DNA of 64,000 bases from Psychrobacter arcticus 273-4 (GCF_000012305.1 NC_007204.1:1550001-1614000); one strand, 5' to 3'; shown: positions 8,422 to 16,326, counted from the first letter of the stretch. Translations and numbers: made by a program. The notes: a model not told the origin generated them from the sequence alone.

Positions 8422-9957
8422 CTATTTCAAAAACAGCGCCATTGCCTTTTTAAACAAGCCGCCATATGGCGGTAATAATATATTTAAACCATTCAATTTG
8501 GATTGTACAAAGATAGGTTTCATGTGACTTAAACGCTCAAAGCCAGCTTTGCCATGGTAAGCGCCTGTACCTGAATCACCAACACCGCCAAATGGCAAGT
8601 CATGCTGCGCCACATGCATAATAACCTCATTAATACACAGACCGCCCGATACCGTATTGGTGCGTACCTTATCGATATCACGGTTATTATCGCCAAAGAC
8701 ATATAGTGCCAATGGGCGTGGACGGGCGTTAATAAATGCAATCGCATTATCAAGAGTATCATAGTGCATGAGCGGTAAAACGGGTGCAAATATCTCGTTT
8801 TGCATCACATCACTCTCAGGCGCAGGCTCGCTGACGATGACCGGTGGCATGAGGCGAGTTTCAATACTGGCTTCTGCATCCGTTAACCGGTGGATACCCT
8901 CGCCTGACAAACTGTCCAAATAGCCTTTGACACGCTTGAACTGCTGAGCATTAATAATGCGCGAGTAATCAGGATTGCTTTCAATATTGGGATAGTGTTT
9001 CTCCATCCACTCTTTTGCCAGACGCACAAATTCATCATGATATTGGCGCTGAATCAGTACATAGTCAGGTGCGATACAAGTCTGACCAGCGTTTAAAGTC
9101 TTGCCCATCATCACACGATTGACTGCATTTTCTAAGTTAGCACCCTCTAGTACTATTACTGGTGACTTACCACCAAGCTCAAGCGTGACAGGTGTCAGAT
9201 TCGGCGCTGCCGCGGCCATCACCTTTTTTCCAACGGCGGTAGAGCCGGTATAAAGCAAGTGATCAAAGGGCAGCTTGCTAAAGGCTGCGGCAATCTCAAC
9301 TTCACCGATGACCACACAAACCATATCTGCTGAAAAATAACGCGAAATAGTTTCTGCAAACGTTTGCGCAAATTGCGGAGCCGCTTCACTCATTTTAATC
9401 ATGATGCGGTTGCCAGCGGTAAGCGCATCAATCATCGGTCCTATTGCTAAAAATAAGGGATAGTTCCAAGGCACCATAATACCGACCACACCCAATGGCT
9501 GTGGCAAAATCTCATTATGTGCTGGCATATATAGCGCTGAACTCGATACTCGCTGCGCCTTCATCCACCTTTTACCGTGCTTTTTGGCATGACTGATACC
9601 CGTAAAGCTCGGAAACAGCTCGGCAAATTGAGTTTCTGATTCACTACGATAGCCAAAATCAGCGCTGATAGCATTAGCAAGCAGTTGTTGGTTATCACTC
9701 AGCATCAGCTCCAGATTATCTAGTTGGTCTCTACGAGTCGCCCAATCATTAATCGGCTGAGTACGGCTTAAATTTTGTAAGCGTAAAAACTGTGACTGCA
9801 TATCCGCCACGGTTTTAATAATACTAAGCCCTTCGTGCTCATTGTGCTCATTGTGCTCATTGTGCTCATTGTGCTCATTGTGCTCATTGTGCTCATTGTG
9901 CTCATCGTAGCTAGGATGTATCGTTTGAACCTGATTGTTTTGATCGCTGTCTGTCAT
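8422..9957 (-). CDS. calB: Coniferyl-aldehyde-dehydrogenase-like NAD(P)-dependent aldehyde dehydrogenase
   Basis: An aldehyde dehydrogenase of 511 residues. Motifs in order are VGIMVPWNYPLFLAIGP (cofactor region), LYTGSTAVGKKVM, LELGGKSP with the catalytic Glu, NAGQTCIAPDYVL with the catalytic Cys, and FGGVGDSGTGAYHGKAGF near the C-terminus. FGYRSESETQFAELFPS and the membrane-prone C-terminus resemble CalB-type coniferyl aldehyde dehydrogenases; the substrate is inferred only and a general fatty or aromatic aldehyde is equally possible. Residues 18-41 are a tandem Glu-His-Asn repeat coded by a 9-bp DNA repeat, before the conserved domain. The ribosome binding site is AAGGAAG. The gene is bracketed by repeat copies 4 and 5 in the same orientation. 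Confidence 0.85.
   Translation of the reverse strand: MTDSDQNNQVQTIHPSYDEHNEHNEHNEHNEHNEHNEHNEHEGLSIIKTVADMQSQFLRLQNLSRTQPINDWATRRDQLDNLELMLSDNQQLLANAISADFGYRSESETQFAELFPSFTGISHAKKHGKRWMKAQRVSSSALYMPAHNEILPQPLGVVGIMVPWNYPLFLAIGPMIDALTAGNRIMIKMSEAAPQFAQTFAETISRYFSADMVCVVIGEVEIAAAFSKLPFDHLLYTGSTAVGKKVMAAAAPNLTPVTLELGGKSPVIVLEGANLENAVNRVMMGKTLNAGQTCIAPDYVLIQRQYHDEFVRLAKEWMEKHYPNIESNPDYSRIINAQQFKRVKGYLDSLSGEGIHRLTDAEASIETRLMPPVIVSEPAPESDVMQNEIFAPVLPLMHYDTLDNAIAFINARPRPLALYVFGDNNRDIDKVRTNTVSGGLCINEVIMHVAQHDLPFGGVGDSGTGAYHGKAGFERLSHMKPIFVQSKLNGLNILLPPYGGLFKKAMALFLK
9835..9906 (-). repeat. 9-bp tandem repeat (8 units) inside the aldehyde dehydrogenase gene
   Basis: Eight units of GTGCTCATT on the plus strand (the last is GTGCTCATC). 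On the coding strand they encode Glu-His-Asn seven times and then Asp-Glu-His in a slightly shifted view. The unit is a multiple of three, so changes in copy number would not shift the frame. Confidence 0.95.
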
Positions 9958-10018
9958 ATATCTTCCTTGTCATATACGTGAGAGTCGGCACGCTTTGTTA
10001 AATTTAAGACGCTATAAC

Positions 10019-10156
10019 TATAGTCGGTGAAAAGTAATATCGATACAACACGTATTACTGGTGCAAATTTTTCTTGCTTGCTGTGCCTACGCAGACAGAG
10101 GCTGCAAAAAATTTACACCAGCAATACGGTAGCGACTTTAAAGTATTTCAACTATA
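10019..10156 (-). repeat. 138-bp palindromic element, copy 5 (reverse)
   Basis: Begins TATAGTCGGTGAAAAG and ends TTCAACTATA on the plus strand, and is nearly identical to copy 4. It lies 61 bases upstream of the aldehyde dehydrogenase start. Confidence 0.96.
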
Positions 10157-10235
10157 TAAAGCCTAATAGTGAATACGGCTAAAATTCCATTTTATAGAAT
10201 ACCATTCTCTTAGATATTACTTTTGTTTGGTACTA

Positions 10236-10337
10236 TTTAATGTAGCCCATTGATCCCTGAGTGAACAGCATCTTTAATGCATCCATGGGTTTGTATACGA
10301 TGCGTATCCGCTCACTGCAAGGTGGCTTTTTTTGGAT
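10236..10337 (+). ncRNA. Possible small structured RNA or leader upstream of lipB
   Basis: Within an open 320-base gap. Complementary segments (GCATC near 10269 and GATGC near 10300) are followed by a short hairpin GCTCAC-TGCAAG-GTGGC and seven or more T residues, resembling a terminator. No known RNA family is recognised and no promoter is convincing. Treat as a candidate only. Confidence 0.2.
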
Positions 10338-10373
10338 ATGTTATCTCTTAATATTTTTATAGATAAATATAAT

Positions 10374-10389
10374 CCAAATTAAAATTTGG
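10374..10389. promoter_or_regulatory. Palindrome upstream of lipB (possible operator)
   Basis: CCAAATT-AA-AATTTGG is a perfect 7+7 inverted repeat, about 92 bases before the lipB start. No regulator can be named. Confidence 0.25.
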
Positions 10390-10480
10390 GCGACAATATG
10401 AAAACTGCTACACTCAATGACTGTAATATTAACAATAGATAGCCCCTTTTACACAACAAAAATATAAGACAGCCACTCTC

Positions 10481-11341
10481 ATGCCAAATACTATGCAGGC
10501 GCTTAATACGCAACCACTTAATGATACCCTCATCACAAAATCAATCACAGCTGCTGACTATGTGCCTACCCTCGATGCCATGTTATCACGTACCTTAGCG
10601 CGTATCGCTCTTAAAAAAGAGCAAGGGTTGCGTACGCCTGATGAGTTATGGATTGTCGATCACAATGACGTTTATACCCTTGGGCAAGCAGGTAAAGAAG
10701 AGCATATATTACAACGTACCAATACCCCTATCATCAAAACGGATCGTGGTGGTCAGGTTACATGGCACGGGCACGGGCAGCTGGTTATGTATTGGCTGTT
10801 TGATTTGGACAGTGTGGGCTGGAGTGTGCGTAATATGGTCTCTCATGCTGAGCAAGCGATTGAGGATGTGGTCAATGACTGCCTCAAAAGCCCAGCATCG
10901 ACTGACACCATCCATATCAGCGCCCGTGCCCGCCGTGATGCGCCTGGTGTCTATATATATGCTGATACGGCTGCAGAAATTGACAGTGCTCATCGCTCTA
11001 CTGATGAGATAAAAGTTGATAATACCATTATGATTGGCAAAATTGCGTCGCTTGGCTTTAAAATCAAGCATGGTTTTAGCTACCATGGTGTTGCCATTAA
11101 TTTAAATTGTGATTTATCAGCATTTAATGCCATCAATCCTTGTGGTTACGCTGGCATGCAAATGTTGCGTTTGGCGGATTTTGTTAATATGAATCAAGCG
11201 ACCACTCCACAGCCAAATAACCCTACGCTTACCGATGACGCAAAAACGATTACCTATGAGCAATTTACGCAAAAGCTCATCGACAATATTGCACAGCGTC
11301 ATGCAGGAGTGATCCCATTGCGTGAATTAGCGCCAAAATAA
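10481..11341 (+). CDS. lipB: Octanoyl-[ACP]:protein N-octanoyltransferase
   Basis: Transfers octanoyl groups from ACP to lipoyl domains, the first step of endogenous lipoate attachment; aceF in this window encodes one target. Motifs are DRGGQVTWHGHGQLV, the substrate tunnel with conserved His residues, GKIASLGFKIKHGFSYHG with the catalytic Lys region, and NPCGYAGMQM with the catalytic Cys. At 286 residues it is longer than E. coli LipB (213), because of an N-terminal extension, an insert around residues 130-180 and a polar C-terminal region. The start has only a weak ribosome binding site, and alternative Met5 is possible. lipA is not nearby. Confidence 0.93.
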   Translation: MPNTMQALNTQPLNDTLITKSITAADYVPTLDAMLSRTLARIALKKEQGLRTPDELWIVDHNDVYTLGQAGKEEHILQRTNTPIIKTDRGGQVTWHGHGQLVMYWLFDLDSVGWSVRNMVSHAEQAIEDVVNDCLKSPASTDTIHISARARRDAPGVYIYADTAAEIDSAHRSTDEIKVDNTIMIGKIASLGFKIKHGFSYHGVAINLNCDLSAFNAINPCGYAGMQMLRLADFVNMNQATTPQPNNPTLTDDAKTITYEQFTQKLIDNIAQRHAGVIPLRELAPK

Positions 11342-11537
11342 GACCGTTGATTCTTTTTTTGCATAATCTTTTTTTGCATAATATCGTGCGCGCTTAGACT
11401 TAAGCATTATGAGAAAATTTAATTCAAACTTGTTATAATCGCACACGGCACAAATTGGGCGCAGTAACAAACCTTGTACGCCGACTTTAACCTTTTACGA
11501 CTCAATTATTCATAACAAAAGCAAATTGGAGTATTTT

Positions 11538-12068
11538 ATGGCAGATTTTAATAAAATTTTGGACGCAGGCGACGTCGACGGTGGCATTATTAATGTCGTA
11601 GTAGAAATCCCAACCGGTAGTAGCCATAAAATTGAGTGGAATCGCGAGTTGGCCGTATTTGAGCTTGATCGTGTTGATCCACAGATTTTTGCCAAGCCTT
11701 GCAACTATGGTTTTATCCCACAAACTCTTGATGAAGATGGCGATGAGCTTGATGCGCTTATCATCACTGAACAGCCGTTACCGACTGGAATTTTCTTAAA
11801 AGCCAAAGTAATCGGTGTGATGAAGTTCGTTGATGATGGCGAAGTCGATGACAAAATCGTTGTGGTACCTGCTGACGACCGTGATACAGGCAATGCTTAT
11901 AACAGTCTAGCGGACTTACCAAAGCAGCTGATCAATCAGTTAGAGTTCCATTTCAGCCATTATAAAGACCTTAAAAAACCAGGTACTACTGTGGTTGAAT
12001 CTTGGGGTGACGTGGAAGAAGCCAAAGAAGTTATCAAAGAATCTATCCAGCGCTGGAAAGATTTATAA
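11538..12068 (+). CDS. ppa: Inorganic pyrophosphatase (family I)
   Basis: Hydrolyses pyrophosphate to two phosphates in the cytosol, pulling biosynthetic reactions forward. 176 residues, the normal bacterial size. The signature DEDGDELDALI contains the metal-binding Asp residues. IPTGSSHKIEWN near the N-terminus and FFSHYKDLK-like HFSHYKDLKKPG further on are also typical. The start is the ATG with GGAG 7 bases upstream. A TATAAT at 11434-11439 could be its -10 box, with no good -35. A strong terminator follows directly. Confidence 0.96.
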   Translation: MADFNKILDAGDVDGGIINVVVEIPTGSSHKIEWNRELAVFELDRVDPQIFAKPCNYGFIPQTLDEDGDELDALIITEQPLPTGIFLKAKVIGVMKFVDDGEVDDKIVVVPADDRDTGNAYNSLADLPKQLINQLEFHFSHYKDLKKPGTTVVESWGDVEEAKEVIKESIQRWKDL

Positions 12069-12090
12069 ATTAAAATGAAATAAAATTGAT

Positions 12091-12128
12091 AAAAATACCG
12101 CAGACATGATGATGACTGCGGTATTTTT
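12091..12128. terminator. Bidirectional intrinsic terminator after ppa
   Basis: The arms 12091-12103 and 12115-12127 are perfect 13-bp complements (AATACCGCAG/CTGCGGTATT within them) flanked by A and T runs. Confidence 0.9.
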
Positions 12129-12204
12129 TTTGCTTGAATTTTGCCTGCATAACAGGGTTATAATACCTCAATCTACTTATTATCATGCTCAAATAAGGAC
12201 AGTC

Positions 12205-12669
12205 ATGTTTGATTCTGATTCAGGCTCAAAACCTGCCAAAGTAAAATTGCCAAAGACCGTTATAATGATGGTCGAAAAAGGCAATTTGGTCATGGCTATT
12301 AAGACTTTAGCCGCTGATGAGAATATCAGCATGGATGATGCCAAATCTCGCATAGATGCATACGAGCTTGCTCTCAAAATTCAGCAGCAGCAAAAATTAA
12401 ACAGTATCGCCAATAAACAAGGAATTCCCAGTCAAGCCTTTAGCTTTGATAGAGAACAAGCCGAGGACGATACTGAGCGCTTAATTAAAAGCCGAGTTAA
12501 AAGCACGCCGTCTGAGCAAAACTTTCAAAGTCTGCAAGAGGGTCTTAACAACCAGCTTAATGATTTGGGCTATAAAAAACCCCTACTGCCCTATTGGGCA
12601 AAGCGACTACTCATCATTGCTATCATTATGGCAGGGCTATTTTGGATAATGTGGCGTGTGTTTGGCTAG
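12205..12669 (+). CDS. Small membrane-anchored protein of unknown function
   Basis: 154 residues from the ATG that has AAGGA 6 bases upstream; a longer frame from 12106 runs through the terminator and is unlikely. The N-terminal part has KLPKTVIMMVEKGNLVMAIK followed by a short helical region (EDNISMDDAKSRI-like), reminiscent of ribosomal L7/L12-type C-terminal folds but not assignable. The middle is polar. A single C-terminal membrane segment (RLLIIAIIMAGLFWIMWRV) ends the protein, so the bulk should face the cytoplasm. No partner is evident. Confidence 0.7.
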   Translation: MFDSDSGSKPAKVKLPKTVIMMVEKGNLVMAIKTLAADENISMDDAKSRIDAYELALKIQQQQKLNSIANKQGIPSQAFSFDREQAEDDTERLIKSRVKSTPSEQNFQSLQEGLNNQLNDLGYKKPLLPYWAKRLLIIAIIMAGLFWIMWRVFG

Positions 12670-12780
12670 TCTGTTTTAAGTGGTTCCGTTATAGCGGTCT
12701 ATTTTGAGTGGCCTGATAATAGGCTTTAAGGATAAAATAGCTGGTTCCGTTGGGTTATACCCTTTTAAAAGGACAATAGT

Positions 12781-13176
12781 ATGTTAGTTAAGTTGTTTTG
12801 GACTGATAGATGGAATAATGGAGATTTATATCCAGAAGGTATAATTTTAGAAAACAGTTCAAATATAAAGGGACTAATTTTTAATTTCTTGAATGATGAT
12901 GGAGGACTTGGATTGAGCTATCTAGGAAACTGGATGGATGAAGGGATTAAAGAAATTAAAAAGGTAAAACAAGGGAGCTTGGACTTTTACGACATGTGGG
13001 GGCAATCTTGGGGAGCAGAAGTTAGAAAGGATGAAGTATTAATTTATTGGGGTTATGACGATACAGAACTAGAAGAAACAATGAATTTTTCTAGCTTTTA
13101 TAAAATACTAACTAATTGGATGGTTCTTATAAGTAAAACACCACGCTTAGAAACAGAAATGTTGTTTGAGTGTTGA
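12781..13176 (+). CDS. Unrecognised A/T-rich ORF, possibly an orphan immunity protein
   Basis: 131 residues with an AAAGGACA box upstream of ATG. It is rich in Trp, Asp, Glu and aromatic residues (WTDRWNNGDLYPEG, DMWGQSWGAEVRKDEV, YWGYDD), lacks membrane segments and a signal peptide, and has only one Cys, near the C-terminus. Small, acidic, Trp-rich proteins of this kind are common among polymorphic-toxin immunity proteins, and the C-terminal FSSFYKILTNWM resembles their usual last helix, but I cannot name a family. Base composition is more A/T-rich than the neighbouring housekeeping genes, which suggests transfer. The adjacent convergent immunity-like pseudogene supports the idea. Confidence 0.6.
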   Translation: MLVKLFWTDRWNNGDLYPEGIILENSSNIKGLIFNFLNDDGGLGLSYLGNWMDEGIKEIKKVKQGSLDFYDMWGQSWGAEVRKDEVLIYWGYDDTELEETMNFSSFYKILTNWMVLISKTPRLETEMLFEC

Positions 13177-13280
13177 AATGGCCTATGTTATGAGTTTTAT
13201 AGTTATTAATTTCATATCGAACACTAGCAGTTCGATGCCTGTATAGCGCACCGAACATGAATAGAATATGCAAATAAACC

Positions 13281-13698
13281 CTAAAAAAATGTAGTCATTC
13301 TTAAGCTGGAGGGAGTACTTTCAATTACATTATTATTTTTTGGGATGAATATCCATGTATCAAAACTTACAGCTGTAACGTCGTCAAAAGCATTTACTAT
13401 ACTTTCAACAGTAGTCTCTATAATCGGGTATGCTGCATCATTCCAGATAACAAAACAACTATCTGTCAGTGTGAGATTTATTTGTATCTGTCAGTGTGAG
13501 ATTTATTTGATTTTTAGTTTCTTCTATACAGTTTAGCAGCACTTTTTTATCAACCTTGTTCCAGTCAATTCCTCCGCTACCACTAGTTCGTATTGGAAAT
13601 GAGCTAACAAACTGATCCATTACTTTCCTAGACTCTTCATCGGCTAATATTCTAACTTCTTTAAGAGCATCTAAAGCTTCATCGAATAAAACACTCAT
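13281..13698 (-). pseudogene. Immunity-like gene broken by a 25-bp tandem duplication
   Basis: The frame opens at the ATG at 13698-13696 and codes 71 normal residues (MSVLFDEALDALKEVRILAD...). It then enters a 25-bp tandem duplication (13460-13484 and 13485-13509). Since 25 is not a multiple of three, the frame shifts and ends 8 codons later at TAG (13459 side). If one 25-bp copy is removed, the frame continues through SCFVIWNDAAYPIIE and NAFDDVTAVSFDTWIFIP to a TAG at 13283-13281, giving 130 residues. That restored protein looks like a compact cytosolic immunity protein; resemblance to contact-dependent-inhibition immunity proteins is from memory and tentative. The frameshift itself is read directly from the bases. 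Confidence 0.75.
13460..13509. repeat. 25-bp perfect tandem duplication
   Basis: Two identical 25-base units, 13460-13484 and 13485-13509, each containing CTGTCAGTGTGAGATTTATT. They lie inside the immunity-like pseudogene and cause its frameshift. Confidence 0.97.
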
Positions 13699-13826
13699 AC
13701 AAGTGACCTGTTAAATTGTTTAAGATAATTAAGAGTAATTCGATTGAATCTTGAAAAGCTTGCTTCGTGTACATTACCAAGTACACCGCGACTACCTAAA
13801 TAACTCAAGATACTGATACCATTAAC
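13695..13826 (-). pseudogene. Possible remnant of a toxin C-terminus upstream of the immunity-like gene
   Basis: A 43-codon frame ends in a TGA (13697-13695) that overlaps the ATG of the immunity-like gene as ATGA, the arrangement of translationally coupled genes. It reads SYLGSRGVLGNVHEASFSRF and then NRITLNYLKQFNRSLV. Upstream it is closed by an in-frame TAG at 13829-13827; the same frame before that stop reads WEEGRFPSEDLNLWL. No start codon or full domain remains. This could be the last piece of a decayed toxin gene or chance. Confidence 0.3.
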
Positions 13827-13987
13827 CTACAGCCAAAGATTCAAGTCCTCACTAGGGAACCGCCCTTCTTCCCATAAGAAACGTTATGATAAATAGTTAT
13901 AAATAAATTTTGACCTCAATAAGAAGCCAAGAACAAATAGCCACTATCCTACCCATTTATATGAAAATCAATACTTTTGAAGACATT

Positions 13988-14014
13988 AAAAAAGGATACT
14001 CCAGTATCCTTTTT
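13988..14014 (-). terminator. Intrinsic terminator of the Acr1-like gene
   Basis: The 12-bp arms AAAAAGGATACT (13989-14000) and AGTATCCTTTTT (14003-14014) form a tight hairpin, with T residues following on the minus strand. It is about 30 bases after the stop codon. Confidence 0.85.
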
Positions 14015-14043
14015 ATTGTTTAAGGGCTAGTAAAACCCCTATT

Positions 14044-14931
14044 TTAGTGATACTCACCAGGAAGTATTCTTGCAAAGGCGCGCTGAGCAAGGTTTGGTTT
14101 TTTATCGGTAGTCAGACCAGCACGAGTGCTTGGAAAAATACGATAACCCATTGACTGAATACCAACGTTAATCGCTGGTGCTAATGAATAAGTAGCCGAC
14201 GCGAATTTACCCATGTTGCTGGCAATACTATTTGGTTTATGAACAATCGCTTTGGCGACCATCATCGCCGCCTCATCTGGCATAAGCGCTGGCATATAAC
14301 GGTAAAGCTTGGTTGGCTCAATCATCGGTGTGCGTACCAATGGCATAAAGATATTGGTTATCGTCACATTATCCCCTTTGACTTCAGCGGCTAGGCAACG
14401 GCTAAAGGCATCCAAGGCTGATTTTGATGCGACATAGGCTGCAAAACGCGGACTATTTGCCAATACACCAATCGATGAGATATTAACAATTTGACCAGTT
14501 TGACGTTCAATCATCGTCGGCAAAAATCCAAGGATGATTTTGACTGCGCCAAAGTAATTGACATCCATGGTGCGCACAAAATCATGGAAACGTTCAGTAG
14601 ACTCGTGAACCGAACGTCGAATTGAACGACCAGCATTATTTATCAATACATCAACATGACCAAAATCAGCCAAAATTTGTGCGCTGACTGTTTCAATTTC
14701 ATCCATATTGGTCAAATCACAAGGATAATAACTGGCTCTGCCACCAAGCTCCTCGATACCTTCTTTAACGGCCTTTAGCTTCTCTTCAGTACGTGCCAAC
14801 AAAATGACATGAGCACCGCATTCACTAAGCAAAAAAGCGGTACGCTCACCAATACCACTTGATGCCCCCGTTATAATAATATTCTTGTCTTGAACTGCTT
14901 TGCTGATTGCTTTTTTTGAGGGGTTGGCCAT
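14044..14931 (-). CDS. Acr1-like fatty acyl-CoA reductase (short-chain dehydrogenase/reductase)
   Basis: 295 residues, the same size as Acinetobacter Acr1, which reduces fatty acyl-CoA to the aldehyde in wax ester synthesis. NADP(H)-binding TGASSGIG is near residue 21, INNAGRSIRRSVHEST follows, and the catalytic Ser and Y-x-x-x-K are in NISSIGVLAN and YVASKSALDAFSRC. The C-terminal half (LVRTPMIEPTKLY, ending AFARILPGEYH) closely follows Acr1 as I remember it, which separates it from ordinary FabG-type reductases. The ribosome binding site AAAGGA precedes the ATG. No wax ester synthase gene lies in the window, so the pathway role is inferred. Confidence 0.82.
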   Translation of the reverse strand: MANPSKKAISKAVQDKNIIITGASSGIGERTAFLLSECGAHVILLARTEEKLKAVKEGIEELGGRASYYPCDLTNMDEIETVSAQILADFGHVDVLINNAGRSIRRSVHESTERFHDFVRTMDVNYFGAVKIILGFLPTMIERQTGQIVNISSIGVLANSPRFAAYVASKSALDAFSRCLAAEVKGDNVTITNIFMPLVRTPMIEPTKLYRYMPALMPDEAAMMVAKAIVHKPNSIASNMGKFASATYSLAPAINVGIQSMGYRIFPSTRAGLTTDKKPNLAQRAFARILPGEYH

Positions 14932-15151
14932 GAAGCATCCTTTTAAAAATCAGACTTCCGTTAATATTTACCTAAATCATAACAAAGAAATATAGGTTAA
15001 AGGAAATAAATAGGGCGTGTCATCAATTAAGCCAAATGACACAAGAAACCAGATGAATAGCACTCAAGAAATGAATAGACACTCTTATTAGATGAAGTAT
15101 GTATTAGATGAAGTATGGATTACTTTGTGCTCGACATATTATCTTTACTTA

Positions 15152-16183
15152 TTATTCATGGGCGTGCAAAAAATCTTCCACCACACGAAACTGACCAGCA
15201 GTACTTTCCTCACCATACATCGCTTGTCTAAAGGCGTTAGAGTTCGGAATACCAGTGGTATACCAAGCGATATGCTTGCGAGCAATACGACAGCCTGAAT
15301 ATTCACCATAAAAACCGTACAGCTCTTCTAAATGCGTCAGTACAATTTTTTTTATTTCGCTAACACTGGGCGGCGCCAGCGTCTCCCCTGACCGCAAAAA
15401 ATGCTCAATATCACGAAATATCCATGGTTGTCCTTGAGCGGCTCGCCCAATCATTACTGCATCACAACCGGTCAACTCATAGACGCGCTGCGCTTTTTGC
15501 GCACTATCAATGTCACCATTTGCGATGACTGGAATACTAATACTTTCTTTCACCTCACGTATTAGATCGTAACGTGCCTCTCCGGTATACATATCTTCGC
15601 GCGTACGTCCATGGATAGCAATAGCAGCAATGCCTGCTTGTTCTGCTCGCTTTGCAACGCGCAAAATGTTCTCACGTCCATTCTCATAGCCTAATCGCGT
15701 TTTTAAAGTGACGGGAGCATCGACGGCATTCACGGCGGCATCTAATAGACGTGCTACTAAATCCTCATCTTGTAGCAATGCAGAGCCTGCCAATTTACGG
15801 CAGACTTTTTTGGCAGGACATCCCATGTTGATATCAATAATCTGCGCGCCATTATCAATCTGATAACGTGCCGCTTCTGCCAATTTATCAGGCTCTGCGC
15901 CCGCTATCTGGGCAGAAATAGGCGCAATCTCATTATCAAAATTGGCACGGTACAGCGATTTTTTGCGCGCATACAATGCCGTATCAGCGATAATCATCTC
16001 ACTGACTGCATGACCCGCACCAAAGGACTTGCACAACCTGCGAAAAGGATTGTCTGTCACACCAGCCATCGGTGCGACTATCAGACGGTTTTCAATCGTT
16101 AAGCCGCCAATCACTAATGGTTGCAATAAAGGATGCTGAGACATAGGCAGAGACGAAGGTAAAATAGGAGAATTAATAGACAT
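15152..16183 (-). CDS. dusB: tRNA-dihydrouridine synthase B
   Basis: An FMN-dependent enzyme that reduces specific uridines in tRNA. Motifs are APMAGVTDNPFRRLC at the FMN site, INMGCPAKKVCRKLAGSALL with the catalytic Cys, and VIANGDIDS and MIGRAAQGQPWIF near the end of the TIM barrel. Translation of the longest frame gives 343 residues, but its ATG directly abuts the T-run of a terminator hairpin, leaving no ribosome binding site. Met14 (MSQHPLLQ, start 16144) fits family N-termini better. In many gammaproteobacteria dusB precedes fis; here no fis follows, and the next gene on the same strand lies far away. Confidence 0.93.
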   Translation of the reverse strand: MSINSPILPSSLPMSQHPLLQPLVIGGLTIENRLIVAPMAGVTDNPFRRLCKSFGAGHAVSEMIIADTALYARKKSLYRANFDNEIAPISAQIAGAEPDKLAEAARYQIDNGAQIIDINMGCPAKKVCRKLAGSALLQDEDLVARLLDAAVNAVDAPVTLKTRLGYENGRENILRVAKRAEQAGIAAIAIHGRTREDMYTGEARYDLIREVKESISIPVIANGDIDSAQKAQRVYELTGCDAVMIGRAAQGQPWIFRDIEHFLRSGETLAPPSVSEIKKIVLTHLEELYGFYGEYSGCRIARKHIAWYTTGIPNSNAFRQAMYGEESTAGQFRVVEDFLHAHE

Positions 16184-16233
16184 AAAAAAACGGCTTGCTG
16201 TTAATTAAAATCAGTCAATGAAAACAAGCCGTT
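16184..16233 (-). terminator. Intrinsic terminator between betT and dusB
   Basis: The arms AACGGCTTG (16189-16197) and CAAGCCGTT (16225-16233) are followed on the minus strand by seven T residues that run into the first possible ATG of dusB. Best read as the betT terminator; an attenuator for dusB is also possible. Confidence 0.7.
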
Positions 16234-16326
16234 ATTCTAAGGATTCGTGCGCATATTGCAAGGGATTATGCCATCATTTACTCATCTAATAGAATTTATT
16301 AATATTTAACATGCTATTAGAAAGGA

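Noticed and set aside
8281..8475. Frame of 64 codons starting MKSNIDTTRITG, also seen at 55197-55409
   Set aside because: Both are translations of the repeat element; similarity between them reflects the DNA repeat, not a protein family.
12106..12204. Upstream extension of the membrane protein frame
   Set aside because: It would start inside the ppa terminator and has no ribosome binding site, while the ATG at 12205 has one.
13345..13536. Plus-strand frame of 63 codons in the accessory island
   Set aside because: It is antisense to the immunity-like pseudogene and is explained by it.
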